This document shows, piece after piece, positions 17,323 to 25,065 of a stretch of 64,000 bases of DNA. The notes beneath the pieces were generated by a model. The model did not search any database, was not told the DNA's origin, and saw only the letters and a program-made list of their open reading frames with translations. Source of the DNA: Gottfriedia sp002574545 (lineage in GTDB: Bacteria > Bacillota > Bacilli > Bacillales > Bacillaceae_G); assembly GCA_052180195.1 (NCBI GenBank), contig CP197469.1; one strand, 5' to 3'. The first letter of the stretch is position 1; every line of letters begins with the position of its first letter. Position numbers and translations under genes: made by a program.

Positions 17323-18435
17323 ATGAAAAAACGTATTCAATCAAAAAAGCTATTATCAGTAGTTGCTGGAAGTGCACTTGCAATCACTTCATTATTTTTA
17401 AATGATCAGAAAGCATTCGCGTGGTCTGATGAGGACGTTCACAATCAAGCTCATAGCACACATCATTTTATCGTAAATGGCAGTGTCAAACTTATAGCCG
17501 ATAATACGAACCCTGCAATAAACAAGCCTTCCACATTACTCAATCAGTTTCGCGAACGTTGGGAACAGGGCTTATACGATGCGGATCACATTAATCCTTT
17601 TTATGATACGGGTACATTTATGTCTCACTTTTATGATCCAGACACACAAACAAATTATACGGGCGTTTCTTATCCAACGGCTCGTCAATCAGGTTCGAAG
17701 TATTTTAATCTAGCATCTGACTACTATAAAAAAGGCGATTTTTACAATGCATTCTATTATTTAGGAGTATCTTTGCATTACTTTACCGATGTAACACAGC
17801 CTCTACATGCTTCAAATATTTCCAATCTAGATCATCACGCACCCGGCTATCATTCAAAGTTTGAAACGAATGCCGAAAGTATTCAAAGTCAAATGACGGT
17901 GCCCGATTCAGGTCTATATAATTGGATCTCTTCGACTGATCCTGAAGCATGGATTCATCAAGCTGCGATACAAGCAAAATCTGTTTTACCTCAAGTTTGG
18001 AATGATACTATTATTAATTTGTTCTGGCAAGCAGCATACAGTAATTATTATTCTGCTATGTGGAAGAACGAGGTGACAAATCCGACACTTACTCAGTTGA
18101 ATCAAGCAGAAAGAGAGACTGCTGGATTCATAGATATGTTTTTTCGCGTAAACGGTGTAGAAATGCCTGTGACGGTATATAACGAAAATGCTTTTGGCGG
18201 TGCATCTGAAATACTAGGTTCAGGTAATTATGATTACGATCAACTTGTAAAAGGTATTGGCAATGATACCATTTCTTCTATTCATATTGCACCAGGATAT
18301 CAAGTCACTTTATTTTTCGATGCAAATTATAAAGGAGCGTCGATTGTACTTACAAACGATGTAAATGACTTAGGTAACTTTAATGATCAAGTATCAAGCT
18401 TAAAAATCTTGAAGACCTCAGCAATTTCTAAGTAA
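17323..18435 (+). CDS. Secreted zinc phospholipase C with beta/gamma-crystallin tail
   Basis: 370 residues. Signal peptide to about residue 33 (AFA then W34). The mature start Trp and all zinc ligands of the Bacillus PC-PLC family are in place: W34, H47, D88, H102, H152, D156, H162, H177, E181. Unlike the B. cereus enzyme, which ends after the catalytic domain, this one carries a C-terminal beta/gamma-crystallin domain (about 284-362) with both calcium motifs intact, NDTISS (314-319) and NDQVSS (354-359). No propeptide is evident between signal and W34. It is expected to hydrolyse phosphatidylcholine-type lipids outside the cell; the extra domain may stabilise or target it. RBS AGAAGGTG. Confidence 0.9.
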   Translation: MKKRIQSKKLLSVVAGSALAITSLFLNDQKAFAWSDEDVHNQAHSTHHFIVNGSVKLIADNTNPAINKPSTLLNQFRERWEQGLYDADHINPFYDTGTFMSHFYDPDTQTNYTGVSYPTARQSGSKYFNLASDYYKKGDFYNAFYYLGVSLHYFTDVTQPLHASNISNLDHHAPGYHSKFETNAESIQSQMTVPDSGLYNWISSTDPEAWIHQAAIQAKSVLPQVWNDTIINLFWQAAYSNYYSAMWKNEVTNPTLTQLNQAERETAGFIDMFFRVNGVEMPVTVYNENAFGGASEILGSGNYDYDQLVKGIGNDTISSIHIAPGYQVTLFFDANYKGASIVLTNDVNDLGNFNDQVSSLKILKTSAISK

Positions 18436-18499
18436 TCTCGGACTCTGATTTTTTAACGAAATTGGAAAGATACATAAGATTATATAGAGGAAAAAATGA

Positions 18500-18745
18500 A
18501 ATTATTTCAAAATAGTATAGTCCTATCGGATAAGTCATCATATAATAGTAAGGTATAATTTATACAAATAAAGTGAGGTGGAACATTTTTATGGGTAGTC
18601 CCAGTATAGGTGAGTCGGATAATTTACCGACAACATCAGAGGAAGTCATACAATTGAATATCCGAGAAGGATTACATCATAAAAATGTAATCCAACTTTT
18701 ATAAGCTTTTGAAGGCTTCCTCTAGAAAAGAGGAGGTTTAAAAAC
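18500..18745 (+). promoter_or_regulatory. Structured leader of the DUF1003 gene
   Basis: The stretch contains a small ORF plus hairpins GTCGG/CCGAC (18612-18632), GGATTACAT/ATGTAATCC (18669-18693) and CCTC/GAGG at 18719-18733 next to the RBS GGAGG of the DUF1003 gene. The last hairpin could mask that RBS. I could not match it to a known riboswitch class, including the M-box. Confidence 0.4.
18591..18704 (+). CDS. Possible 37-aa leader peptide (uORF)
   Basis: ATG at 18591 with GAGGTGG nine bases upstream; 37 codons ending TAA at 18702, 41 bases before the DUF1003 start. The peptide is Ser/Glu/Ile-rich without a membrane segment (starts MGSPSIGESD). Because hairpins overlap its last codons, translation could alter folding of the leader. 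Confidence 0.4.
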   Translation: MGSPSIGESDNLPTTSEEVIQLNIREGLHHKNVIQLL

Positions 18746-19288
18746 GTGGTACACAACATTTGGAAGCAAATTTATATTAAAAAACAAGTAGAGAAACCAA
18801 AAAAAATTCAAGGGTTTGATATTGATTTAAACCAAGAAAATTTATCACGAATTGACCGTTTAGTGGATCGATATGAGTCAGAGATTCTACATCATTTAGA
18901 TAGTGATTACACTCAAAAAACAAAATGGTCTGATCGAATCGCAGATAAAATTGCGCAATTTGGTGGCAGTTGGAAATTTATTATATGGTTTAGTGGTATA
19001 CTCGCAGCCTGGATGATTTGGAATAGCTTATCATTCACGAAAGCCTTTCATTTTGACTCAGCTCCTTTTATCTTGTTGAACTTATGTCTATCTTTTATTG
19101 CCGCATTTCAAGCACCAGTCATTATGATGAGTCAAAACCGTCAAGCAGTACGTGATAAGCACGAATCCGTTATCGATTTCGCAATCAATTACAAAGCCGA
19201 ACAAGAGATTGATGACATGCAAAATCGTCTAAACAATATAGAAAAACAATTAGCAGAGATTAAAGATTTACTTAAGCAAAGAAATTAA
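18746..19288 (+). CDS. DUF1003 membrane protein
   Basis: 180 residues. Polar N-terminus, then GGSWKFIIWFSGILAAWMIWN and a second helix FILLNLCLSFIAAFQAPVIMMSQNRQ, the core DUF1003 signature (two helices separated by a short loop), and a C-terminal coiled coil (ADMQNRLNNIEKQLAEI-like heptads). GTG start with GAGGAGG. Function unknown; the family is often linked to cation homeostasis, and the leader here suggests dedicated control. Confidence 0.85.
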   Translation: MVHNIWKQIYIKKQVEKPKKIQGFDIDLNQENLSRIDRLVDRYESEILHHLDSDYTQKTKWSDRIADKIAQFGGSWKFIIWFSGILAAWMIWNSLSFTKAFHFDSAPFILLNLCLSFIAAFQAPVIMMSQNRQAVRDKHESVIDFAINYKAEQEIDDMQNRLNNIEKQLAEIKDLLKQRN

Positions 19289-19317
19289 AGAGATTAAAGA
19301 GATTAAAGAAATAGTGT

Positions 19318-19378
19318 GTATCCCCTTTTAGGAGACAGTCAAAAAAGATTGTTCTGTCCTATGGAGGGGATTTTTTAA
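19318..19378 (+). terminator. Rho-independent terminator
   Basis: Long imperfect stem from ATCCCCTTTTAGGA and TCCTATGGAGGGGAT ending in TTTTTT. Just upstream the 9-mer GATTAAAGA repeats three times at the end of the DUF1003 gene. Confidence 0.75.
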
Positions 19379-19600
19379 TGGCAAAATTGGTTTCATTAAT
19401 ATATAAGTGAAATTTCCAATGGATAAATGAGTCGAATAATACCATAACTGGTATGAGAACTTTTTTAATATATTTGCAGTTCACCTCTTATTTGCACAGA
19501 TGGGCTTTCTTTTTGTAGTACAAACTCTCTATAGCGCTATCTGTACCTTTCACAGCTGGTTTTCAATAAAGTTCACTCTCACTCCAATATTTTCAACACG
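19379..19600. other. Intergenic, no gene recognised
   Basis: Space between convergent transcripts; nothing recognised apart from the flanking terminators. Confidence 0.4.
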
Positions 19601-19606
19601 CAAAAA

Positions 19607-19631
19607 AAGCACCTCCAAAATGGAAGTGCCT
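19607..19631 (-). terminator. Rho-independent terminator
   Basis: GCACTTCC / GGAGGTGC hairpin with T7 on the minus strand, ending the hydantoinase-like operon. Confidence 0.8.
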
Positions 19632-19636
19632 CAAAC

Positions 19637-21217
19637 TTAAACTAATTCATTAACTTCAACCTGCGCCAAATCCCCAGCAGCCTTTACTCTTACACGAGTC
19701 GCATTACCAGGCAAATAAGCCAATGGTACATCTTCAATATCAACAATTACAAGATTAGTAGGATCAGCACCCGCTTTAATTGCTTCTTGTTTAGCCTCAT
19801 CCTTTGCCATTTCCAATGCTTGATCACGGGTTAATTCTACTAATTTATAAATTCGTTCTACTTGACCGCTTACTTGAGAAATAGCTGCACCAATTGCGTT
19901 GGCCACTCCTGAATGTTGTGGACGAATAACTTCTGATGCTCCTTTTAAATCTTCAGGAAGAAGAATGCTACCGCCACCGACTAGAATTACTGGCACATCT
20001 TCTGCACTTGTTTTCATCTTGTCAATTGCTTCTTCAACTAACTCAACCATTTTCACATAAACTTTATTTAATAAATTTTTATCTAGATGAGCTACCTTTG
20101 ATGCATCACCTAGCTCGACTTTCCCAAGGGCAACTGCTACGTCTGTCGTCGTTAATGTATCTCCACCGAAAATCAAGCTCTTTTCTGGTAGGCGATACCC
20201 TACGCTATCAGGTCCTATTGTGAATTCTCCATTATCCCTGATACGAACAATCGTTCCTCCACCAAGTCCAATTGAAATTAGGTCGGGCATACGGAAGTTT
20301 GTTCGCGCTCCACCAATTTCTACTGCAAGGGAGGATTCACGTGGGAATGATTGAATTAAAACGCCAACATCTGAAGTTGTGCCGCCTACGTCGACTACGA
20401 TCGCATCTGAACTTTTAGTTAAGTATGATGCTCCACGTAAAGAGTTTGTTGGACCGCAAGCGATTGTAAAAATAGGATATTTCACGGCATAATCTACAGA
20501 CATTAATGTACCATCATTTTGTCCGAAAAAAACTTTTGCTTCAATTCCTTCGTTTTTTAAGGCATTAATGAATCCATCAGCCGCTGTTTTTGCAACATTC
20601 ACAACTGCAGCATTGATAATCGTAGCATTCTCTCTTTCTAGTAAACCTACTGAACCGATTTCTGATGAAAGTGAAATCGCTACTTCATCACCTAGAATTT
20701 CCTTCATAATTTCACTTGCTCTTTCTTCATGCTCCTTCGAAACTGGTGAAAATACAGAAGTAATCGCTACCGAATCAACTTTCCCTTCGATTTCATTTGC
20801 AATTTGGTATAAATGTGCTTCATCTAAAGAAACAATCTCTCTTCCATCAAATTCGTGACCACCGCGCACTAAATAGACATATTTTCCAAGCGCTTCACGA
20901 AGATCATCAGGTACACCGACTAGAGGTTTCACCGCTAATGTGGCTGGAGCTCCGATTCTAATGGCTGCTATTTTATTTAATCTCTTTCTCTCAACAATTG
21001 CATTTGTACAATGTGTAGTTCCTAGCATTGCATATTTAATTTGTTCTCTTGGTACATTCGCATCGCCAATAATTTTCTTCAATGCTGTATAAATTCCTGT
21101 CGCAACATCCTCTGTTGTAGGTGTTTTCGTTTCAGACACTACTTGATTATTTTCACCTAAAAGAACTGCATCAGTATGCGTTCCACCAACGTCAATACCA
21201 ATTCTATATGTACTCAT
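19637..21217 (-). CDS. Hydantoinase/oxoprolinase-family protein (HyuA-like)
   Basis: 526 residues with the ASKHA-type fold of this family. N-terminal IGIDVGGTHTDAVLL and mid-protein VVDVGGTTSDVGVL and GLGGGTIVRI are the nucleotide-binding glycines. Full-length HyuA is nearer 700 residues; this shorter form with partner DUF917 is a common subtype. It probably acts in ATP-dependent opening or processing of a cyclic amide or related compound. It overlaps its upstream partner by one base. Substrate unknown. Confidence 0.85.
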   Translation of the reverse strand: MSTYRIGIDVGGTHTDAVLLGENNQVVSETKTPTTEDVATGIYTALKKIIGDANVPREQIKYAMLGTTHCTNAIVERKRLNKIAAIRIGAPATLAVKPLVGVPDDLREALGKYVYLVRGGHEFDGREIVSLDEAHLYQIANEIEGKVDSVAITSVFSPVSKEHEERASEIMKEILGDEVAISLSSEIGSVGLLERENATIINAAVVNVAKTAADGFINALKNEGIEAKVFFGQNDGTLMSVDYAVKYPIFTIACGPTNSLRGASYLTKSSDAIVVDVGGTTSDVGVLIQSFPRESSLAVEIGGARTNFRMPDLISIGLGGGTIVRIRDNGEFTIGPDSVGYRLPEKSLIFGGDTLTTTDVAVALGKVELGDASKVAHLDKNLLNKVYVKMVELVEEAIDKMKTSAEDVPVILVGGGSILLPEDLKGASEVIRPQHSGVANAIGAAISQVSGQVERIYKLVELTRDQALEMAKDEAKQEAIKAGADPTNLVIVDIEDVPLAYLPGNATRVRVKAAGDLAQVEVNELV

Positions 21218-22311
21218 TATAATGTCACTCCTTTTTTAACAAGTTCTTCTACTGGAATATAGTCAACATCGTAGCCAAAGTATTTTGGTCCTACTGTTTC
21301 AATTCCTTTTTCTGTTCTCCATTTTGGATGACATGGGATTCCGACTACCACGCATCTTGCACCATATCGAATACCTTCTGTAGTAATTGGAAGTCCTGTT
21401 TCTGCATCAAGTACAGCAATTAAATCCGGTGTGACACAAAGTAAACGCTGATCTGTTTGTGCTAGTAAGTGTTCATTTTGGAAACGAACTTCTAATGTTT
21501 CTCCTTTATATTCATTAATGCCCTCAAATGTTGCGATCCCTTTTGCAAATCCACTTTCAGTTTTTCTGTTAATATCTGTTACTTTTCCATGGAATAGTTC
21601 AAAGCCCTTCGCACATTTTAATGCTTCTTTAACTGGATCTGCATTGTTTTCTTTTGCAAGTCTGATCGCTTTTCCTAACTCTTCTTCGAATTGAAGAATA
21701 TTACAGATTCCGCTATCTTTTAAATTTTTTCCTGTCATCGGGTAAATGGCAGTCATGACAGAACCACCCATTTCAATTGTTGCTGCACGGGCAATCCGTT
21801 CAGTCCAAAGATTGTTAATGGTTGATAGGACAGAATTATTCCCTTTCTCATCGGCAAGAACCATTGGTGTTGCTGAAATGTTGTCTAAGTAAAATGTAAC
21901 CATTTGTAATTCTGGAAAAGCCCTTCCCATGCCGTCTACATCAACAACAGGTAAACCTAGCTTTGCTGCAAGAGCAAGAGGAATCATCGAATTCAGACCA
22001 CCAGCCTCGATTGGCATCGTTGCATAAATTTTCTTTCCTAAATACGACTCTAGGTTTTGAAATGCACTAAACATCTCTTCACCACTTGGAACTTTTTCAA
22101 GCAATACAGTTGGAGCACCCATCATCGCTGATGGAACAATTAATGCATCATCCGGCACTTCATCTACATCTAATAAAGTAATTTCTCCATATTCTTCAAT
22201 CGCTTGTAAAGCCATTAGTTTACCTATGTAAGGGTCTCCCCCTCCTCCTGTACCTAGTAAAGCAGCACCTACAGCAATATCTTCAATTTCCTGTTTCCCT
22301 ATTTTTCTCAT
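21217..22311 (-). CDS. DUF917 family protein
   Basis: 364 residues, soluble. The N-terminus EDIAVGAALLGTGGGGDPYIG and central ATMPIEAGGLNSMIPLALAA are signature blocks of DUF917, a family found next to HyuA-type hydantoinases and permeases. It may form part of the same enzyme. GGAGG ten bases before ATG. The stop overlaps the ATG of the next gene (shared base), indicating coupled translation. Confidence 0.85.
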   Translation of the reverse strand: MRKIGKQEIEDIAVGAALLGTGGGGDPYIGKLMALQAIEEYGEITLLDVDEVPDDALIVPSAMMGAPTVLLEKVPSGEEMFSAFQNLESYLGKKIYATMPIEAGGLNSMIPLALAAKLGLPVVDVDGMGRAFPELQMVTFYLDNISATPMVLADEKGNNSVLSTINNLWTERIARAATIEMGGSVMTAIYPMTGKNLKDSGICNILQFEEELGKAIRLAKENNADPVKEALKCAKGFELFHGKVTDINRKTESGFAKGIATFEGINEYKGETLEVRFQNEHLLAQTDQRLLCVTPDLIAVLDAETGLPITTEGIRYGARCVVVGIPCHPKWRTEKGIETVGPKYFGYDVDYIPVEELVKKGVTL

Positions 22312-22340
22312 TTTTAGAATACCTCCAATATTCAGAAATC

Positions 22341-23660
22341 TTATACGGTAATTTTTTCATCCACTAATTGCTTATTTTTAATTGCCTTTAAAATTAAAAC
22401 ACCGAAGTAATAAACAATTCCACTTAATACAAGTGAGTTAATTGATGGAATACCAAATTTAACAAAATAACCAGCTGCAAATCCTGCTGCCCATGCAATT
22501 AATGTCACTGGATTAATCTTTTCTGGTTCAGCCGGTAAAGTTCCCTTCTCCTTACTTTCATCCAACGCTTTTCGATATGTTTTTAATACAAAGTAATCAA
22601 TGACCATAATTCCCGCAATTGGTGGAATCATGACACCAAGGAAAACTAGAAAATCTACAAAACGGTCAAGAATACCTAGAATGGATAATAATGAACCGAT
22701 TAATCCAATTACAAGTGTTACGATTCCACGATTCACTTTAACTTTAAAAATCGTATCGATGATATTCGTAAATCCTAGAGAAGAAGAATATAAGTTCAAG
22801 TTATTGATTTTTACAGTAGAGAAAACAACAACTGCTGCGCCAATCCAACCAGATGTTTGTAGCATAATACTCACAACATCATTCGTTTTTGCCGCGTGTG
22901 ACATCAATACGGCGATCATACTAACACCTAATTCACCCACAAGAGTACCAATTGTAGTCATCCAAAAAACATCTTTACCATTTCTGGCAAATCGACTAAA
23001 GTCTGGTGTAATAACAGCACCAATCATAAAACCTCCGGCAACCATTGTTGCACCAACTCCAATTGAAAGTGACTGACCTGGAGGCGGAGTTCCTATTAAA
23101 CTAATAATCGAATGATCACTAAGAACTTTATAAACCCCGAATCCTACTACAATCAGAAAAGCAGGAACTGCAATTTTTGCTGTTAGGCTTAATAGTTTAA
23201 ATCCAAAAATAACTAAAATAGTTACGCCTATTCCAGTAATCGCAGCAGCAACAGGAAGAATCAATTTACCATTAGTTGCCTCGACTAAACCATTTGCAAA
23301 AACAGAGTTCTGTACGCCAAACCAACCAATACAACATATGGAAACAACAAAGCCAATAATACTGGAACCATATCTACCAAACCCAGTCCAACGGGATAAT
23401 AGACTAGTAGAAAGACCTTCACGAGCCCCTGCATAACCTAATAGAAAACTTACAATTTGCAACAAAATACTTCCAAACATCGTCGCCCAAAATGCCTGCC
23501 AAAAAGTCATGCCATAACCTAATGAAGCACCCAGCATAAACTGAGATAATGTTGCCAAAGCACCAACACGCACAAGCATAATATCCCACATCGGTAGTCT
23601 AGCCGATTGCGGAACCCTAGATAGTGAATAATCATCTCCAATATTTGACTTAGTTCCCAT
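22341..23660 (-). CDS. NCS1-family nucleobase/hydantoin permease
   Basis: 439 residues with about twelve hydrophobic segments. The N-terminal SLSRVPQSARLPMWDIMLVR and the TM1 region ATLSQFMLGASLGYGM are characteristic of the nucleobase:cation symporter-1 (CodB-like) group. ATG at 23660 lies eight bases after GGGAGG and is chosen over an ATG nine codons earlier. It likely imports the compound processed by the two downstream enzymes. Confidence 0.88.
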   Translation of the reverse strand: MGTKSNIGDDYSLSRVPQSARLPMWDIMLVRVGALATLSQFMLGASLGYGMTFWQAFWATMFGSILLQIVSFLLGYAGAREGLSTSLLSRWTGFGRYGSSIIGFVVSICCIGWFGVQNSVFANGLVEATNGKLILPVAAAITGIGVTILVIFGFKLLSLTAKIAVPAFLIVVGFGVYKVLSDHSIISLIGTPPPGQSLSIGVGATMVAGGFMIGAVITPDFSRFARNGKDVFWMTTIGTLVGELGVSMIAVLMSHAAKTNDVVSIMLQTSGWIGAAVVVFSTVKINNLNLYSSSLGFTNIIDTIFKVKVNRGIVTLVIGLIGSLLSILGILDRFVDFLVFLGVMIPPIAGIMVIDYFVLKTYRKALDESKEKGTLPAEPEKINPVTLIAWAAGFAAGYFVKFGIPSINSLVLSGIVYYFGVLILKAIKNKQLVDEKITV

Positions 23661-23705
23661 TAATCTGACCTCCCAATTATTTTTCATCAGTTAATAAACC
23701 TTTAT

Positions 23706-24296
23706 TTATTTAGAAATACCATTCCAAAACTGATTAAATGTTAGATCCAATCTTGTATAAATCTCTTCTTCACTATGTCGATGCATTTGCCAAAATAACC
23801 CGTCCATTATGCATTGGAACGACAATGCTAACGCATGGCAATCACTATCCCTAATTTCCCCTTTCTCAATCCCTAGTCTAAAAATTTCAGCAAGAATTTT
23901 ATACTCATTTTGCTCCATTGTGCCAAATCGATTCATAATATCTTCTTTAATGAACTCTGGTGGAGATGTCATCAGACGTACTAAAATTTTAGCTTTAAGA
24001 TCCTCTTTATATTGAAAATCAATAGCTGATTTTAAAATAGAATAGAGTTGAACTTTAGTAGACTGATTACTTTTAAACTGCGACTCTACGATTGATAAAT
24101 GACCATCTAACGTTTCCTTATATACAGCTAGAAAAATATCATCCTTACCTTCAAAAAAAGCATATACAGAAGGTGCCTTAATTCCAACTTCATTTGCAAT
24201 TTCTCTAAGTGTCATTCCAGAATATCCTTTTTTTGCGAATAACTTTGTTGCTGCTTCTTTAATATTTTCTTTTGTTGATTTTGTTTTAATAATCAT
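23706..24296 (-). CDS. TetR-family repressor
   Basis: 196 residues. HTH at about 22-45: MTLREIANEVGIKAPSVYAFF, preceded by AATKLFAKKGYSG. The C-terminal ligand domain is generic (residues 70-190). It lies first in the operon and its upstream region carries three similar inverted repeats that are natural operators for it, so autoregulation is likely, with the permease substrate as probable inducer. Confidence 0.88.
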   Translation of the reverse strand: MIIKTKSTKENIKEAATKLFAKKGYSGMTLREIANEVGIKAPSVYAFFEGKDDIFLAVYKETLDGHLSIVESQFKSNQSTKVQLYSILKSAIDFQYKEDLKAKILVRLMTSPPEFIKEDIMNRFGTMEQNEYKILAEIFRLGIEKGEIRDSDCHALALSFQCIMDGLFWQMHRHSEEEIYTRLDLTFNQFWNGISK

Positions 24297-24318
24297 CCTT
24301 TATACAAATCCCCCTAAT

Positions 24319-24457
24319 TTACCTAACTAATATTTGTTAGGTAATGAGCTAAAAAAAATTATAAAACCTACCTTACACTCGTTAGGTAAATAGGTAAAAA
24401 AATAATACTTTTTCTAACCTACCTAACACATGTAAGGTAACGAGCTAAAAAAAATAT
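24319..24457. promoter_or_regulatory. Three tandem TetR-type operators
   Basis: Inverted repeats of ACCTWAC/GTWAGGT at 24319-24344 (8-base spacer), 24369-24388 and 24420-24439 (4-base spacers), centred about 47 and 51 bases apart. The first and third are each followed by GAGCTAAAAAAAA, so the array is partly a direct duplication. It lies just upstream of the TetR gene start. Confidence 0.75.
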
Positions 24458-24775
24458 GACCCCCACTTTTACTATTTTTTGAATCCCTCCATTCACTAAA
24501 AAATATATTGTAGCTATATTATCACCTCAAAACACAGAATACAATGATTTTTCAGAAAATATTTTAATTAAATAAAAAAAAATCACAGGGCATATTTAAT
24601 AGTTTGTTTCTAATTAAGAAACTCGCTTCTTCTTTCGTACCTATGAGTTGATTCTTCAAACTATTTTATTGTAAATTTTGTGTAATCCTACTTCTTTCAC
24701 AATGAAATTTGATTTATTTTGCCATATTAGTGATATACTTAAATTATTAAATCCCTATTATAGGAGGAATGCAAA
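24458..24775. other. AT-rich intergenic region
   Basis: No gene recognised. It probably contains the promoter of the small gene at 24776 (AGTGATATACTTAAAT near 24728 has a TATACT -10). Confidence 0.4.
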
Positions 24776-24958
24776 ATGAACGAACAAGAATTAAAAGAAT
24801 ATCGTGCAAATGTCATTTCATCACTAGAGGAAGAAATCGCTCACTATCAAAACTTAATCAAACTGACAAGACATAGCAGATTGAAAGAAAGCCATACATA
24901 TAATCTTAAATTCATGCAAGAATTATTGGAAGCTGAAAAAGCAGATCAAAATAGTTAA
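24776..24958 (+). CDS. Small helical protein, unknown
   Basis: 60 residues, highly charged and helical throughout (ELKEYRANVISSLEEEIAHY and FMQELLEAEKADQNS), likely a coiled-coil. GGAGGAATGCAAA places an RBS before the ATG; a strong terminator follows. Small proteins of this look are common in Bacillus; no family recognised. Confidence 0.6.
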   Translation: MNEQELKEYRANVISSLEEEIAHYQNLIKLTRHSRLKESHTYNLKFMQELLEAEKADQNS

Positions 24959-24963
24959 TCATT

Positions 24964-24998
24964 AAAAGGTGCCTTCAAATGGAAGGTGCCTTTTCTGT
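24964..24998 (+). terminator. Rho-independent terminator
   Basis: AAAAGGTGCCTTC / GGAAGGTGCCTTTT hairpin with a four-base loop. Confidence 0.85.
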
Positions 24999-25028
24999 TT
25001 TTAAGTCAAATTGTTATTTATAAATTAA

Positions 25029-25059
25029 GAGGCACCTCCCAAAAGGAAGGTGCCCCATC
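25029..25059 (-). terminator. Terminator hairpin of the S8 protease gene
   Basis: GGCACCTTCC / GGGAGGTGCC with a four-base loop; T-tract is interrupted. Its stem resembles the terminator at 24964-24998. Confidence 0.65.
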
Positions 25060-25065
25060 ATTCTT

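Noticed and set aside
18500..18745. M-box or other known riboswitch in front of the DUF1003 gene
   Set aside because: None of the conserved M-box blocks could be matched by eye; kept only as an unclassified leader.
22600..23076. 158-codon frame opposite the NCS1 permease
   Set aside because: Shadow of the permease; no RBS or recognisable family.
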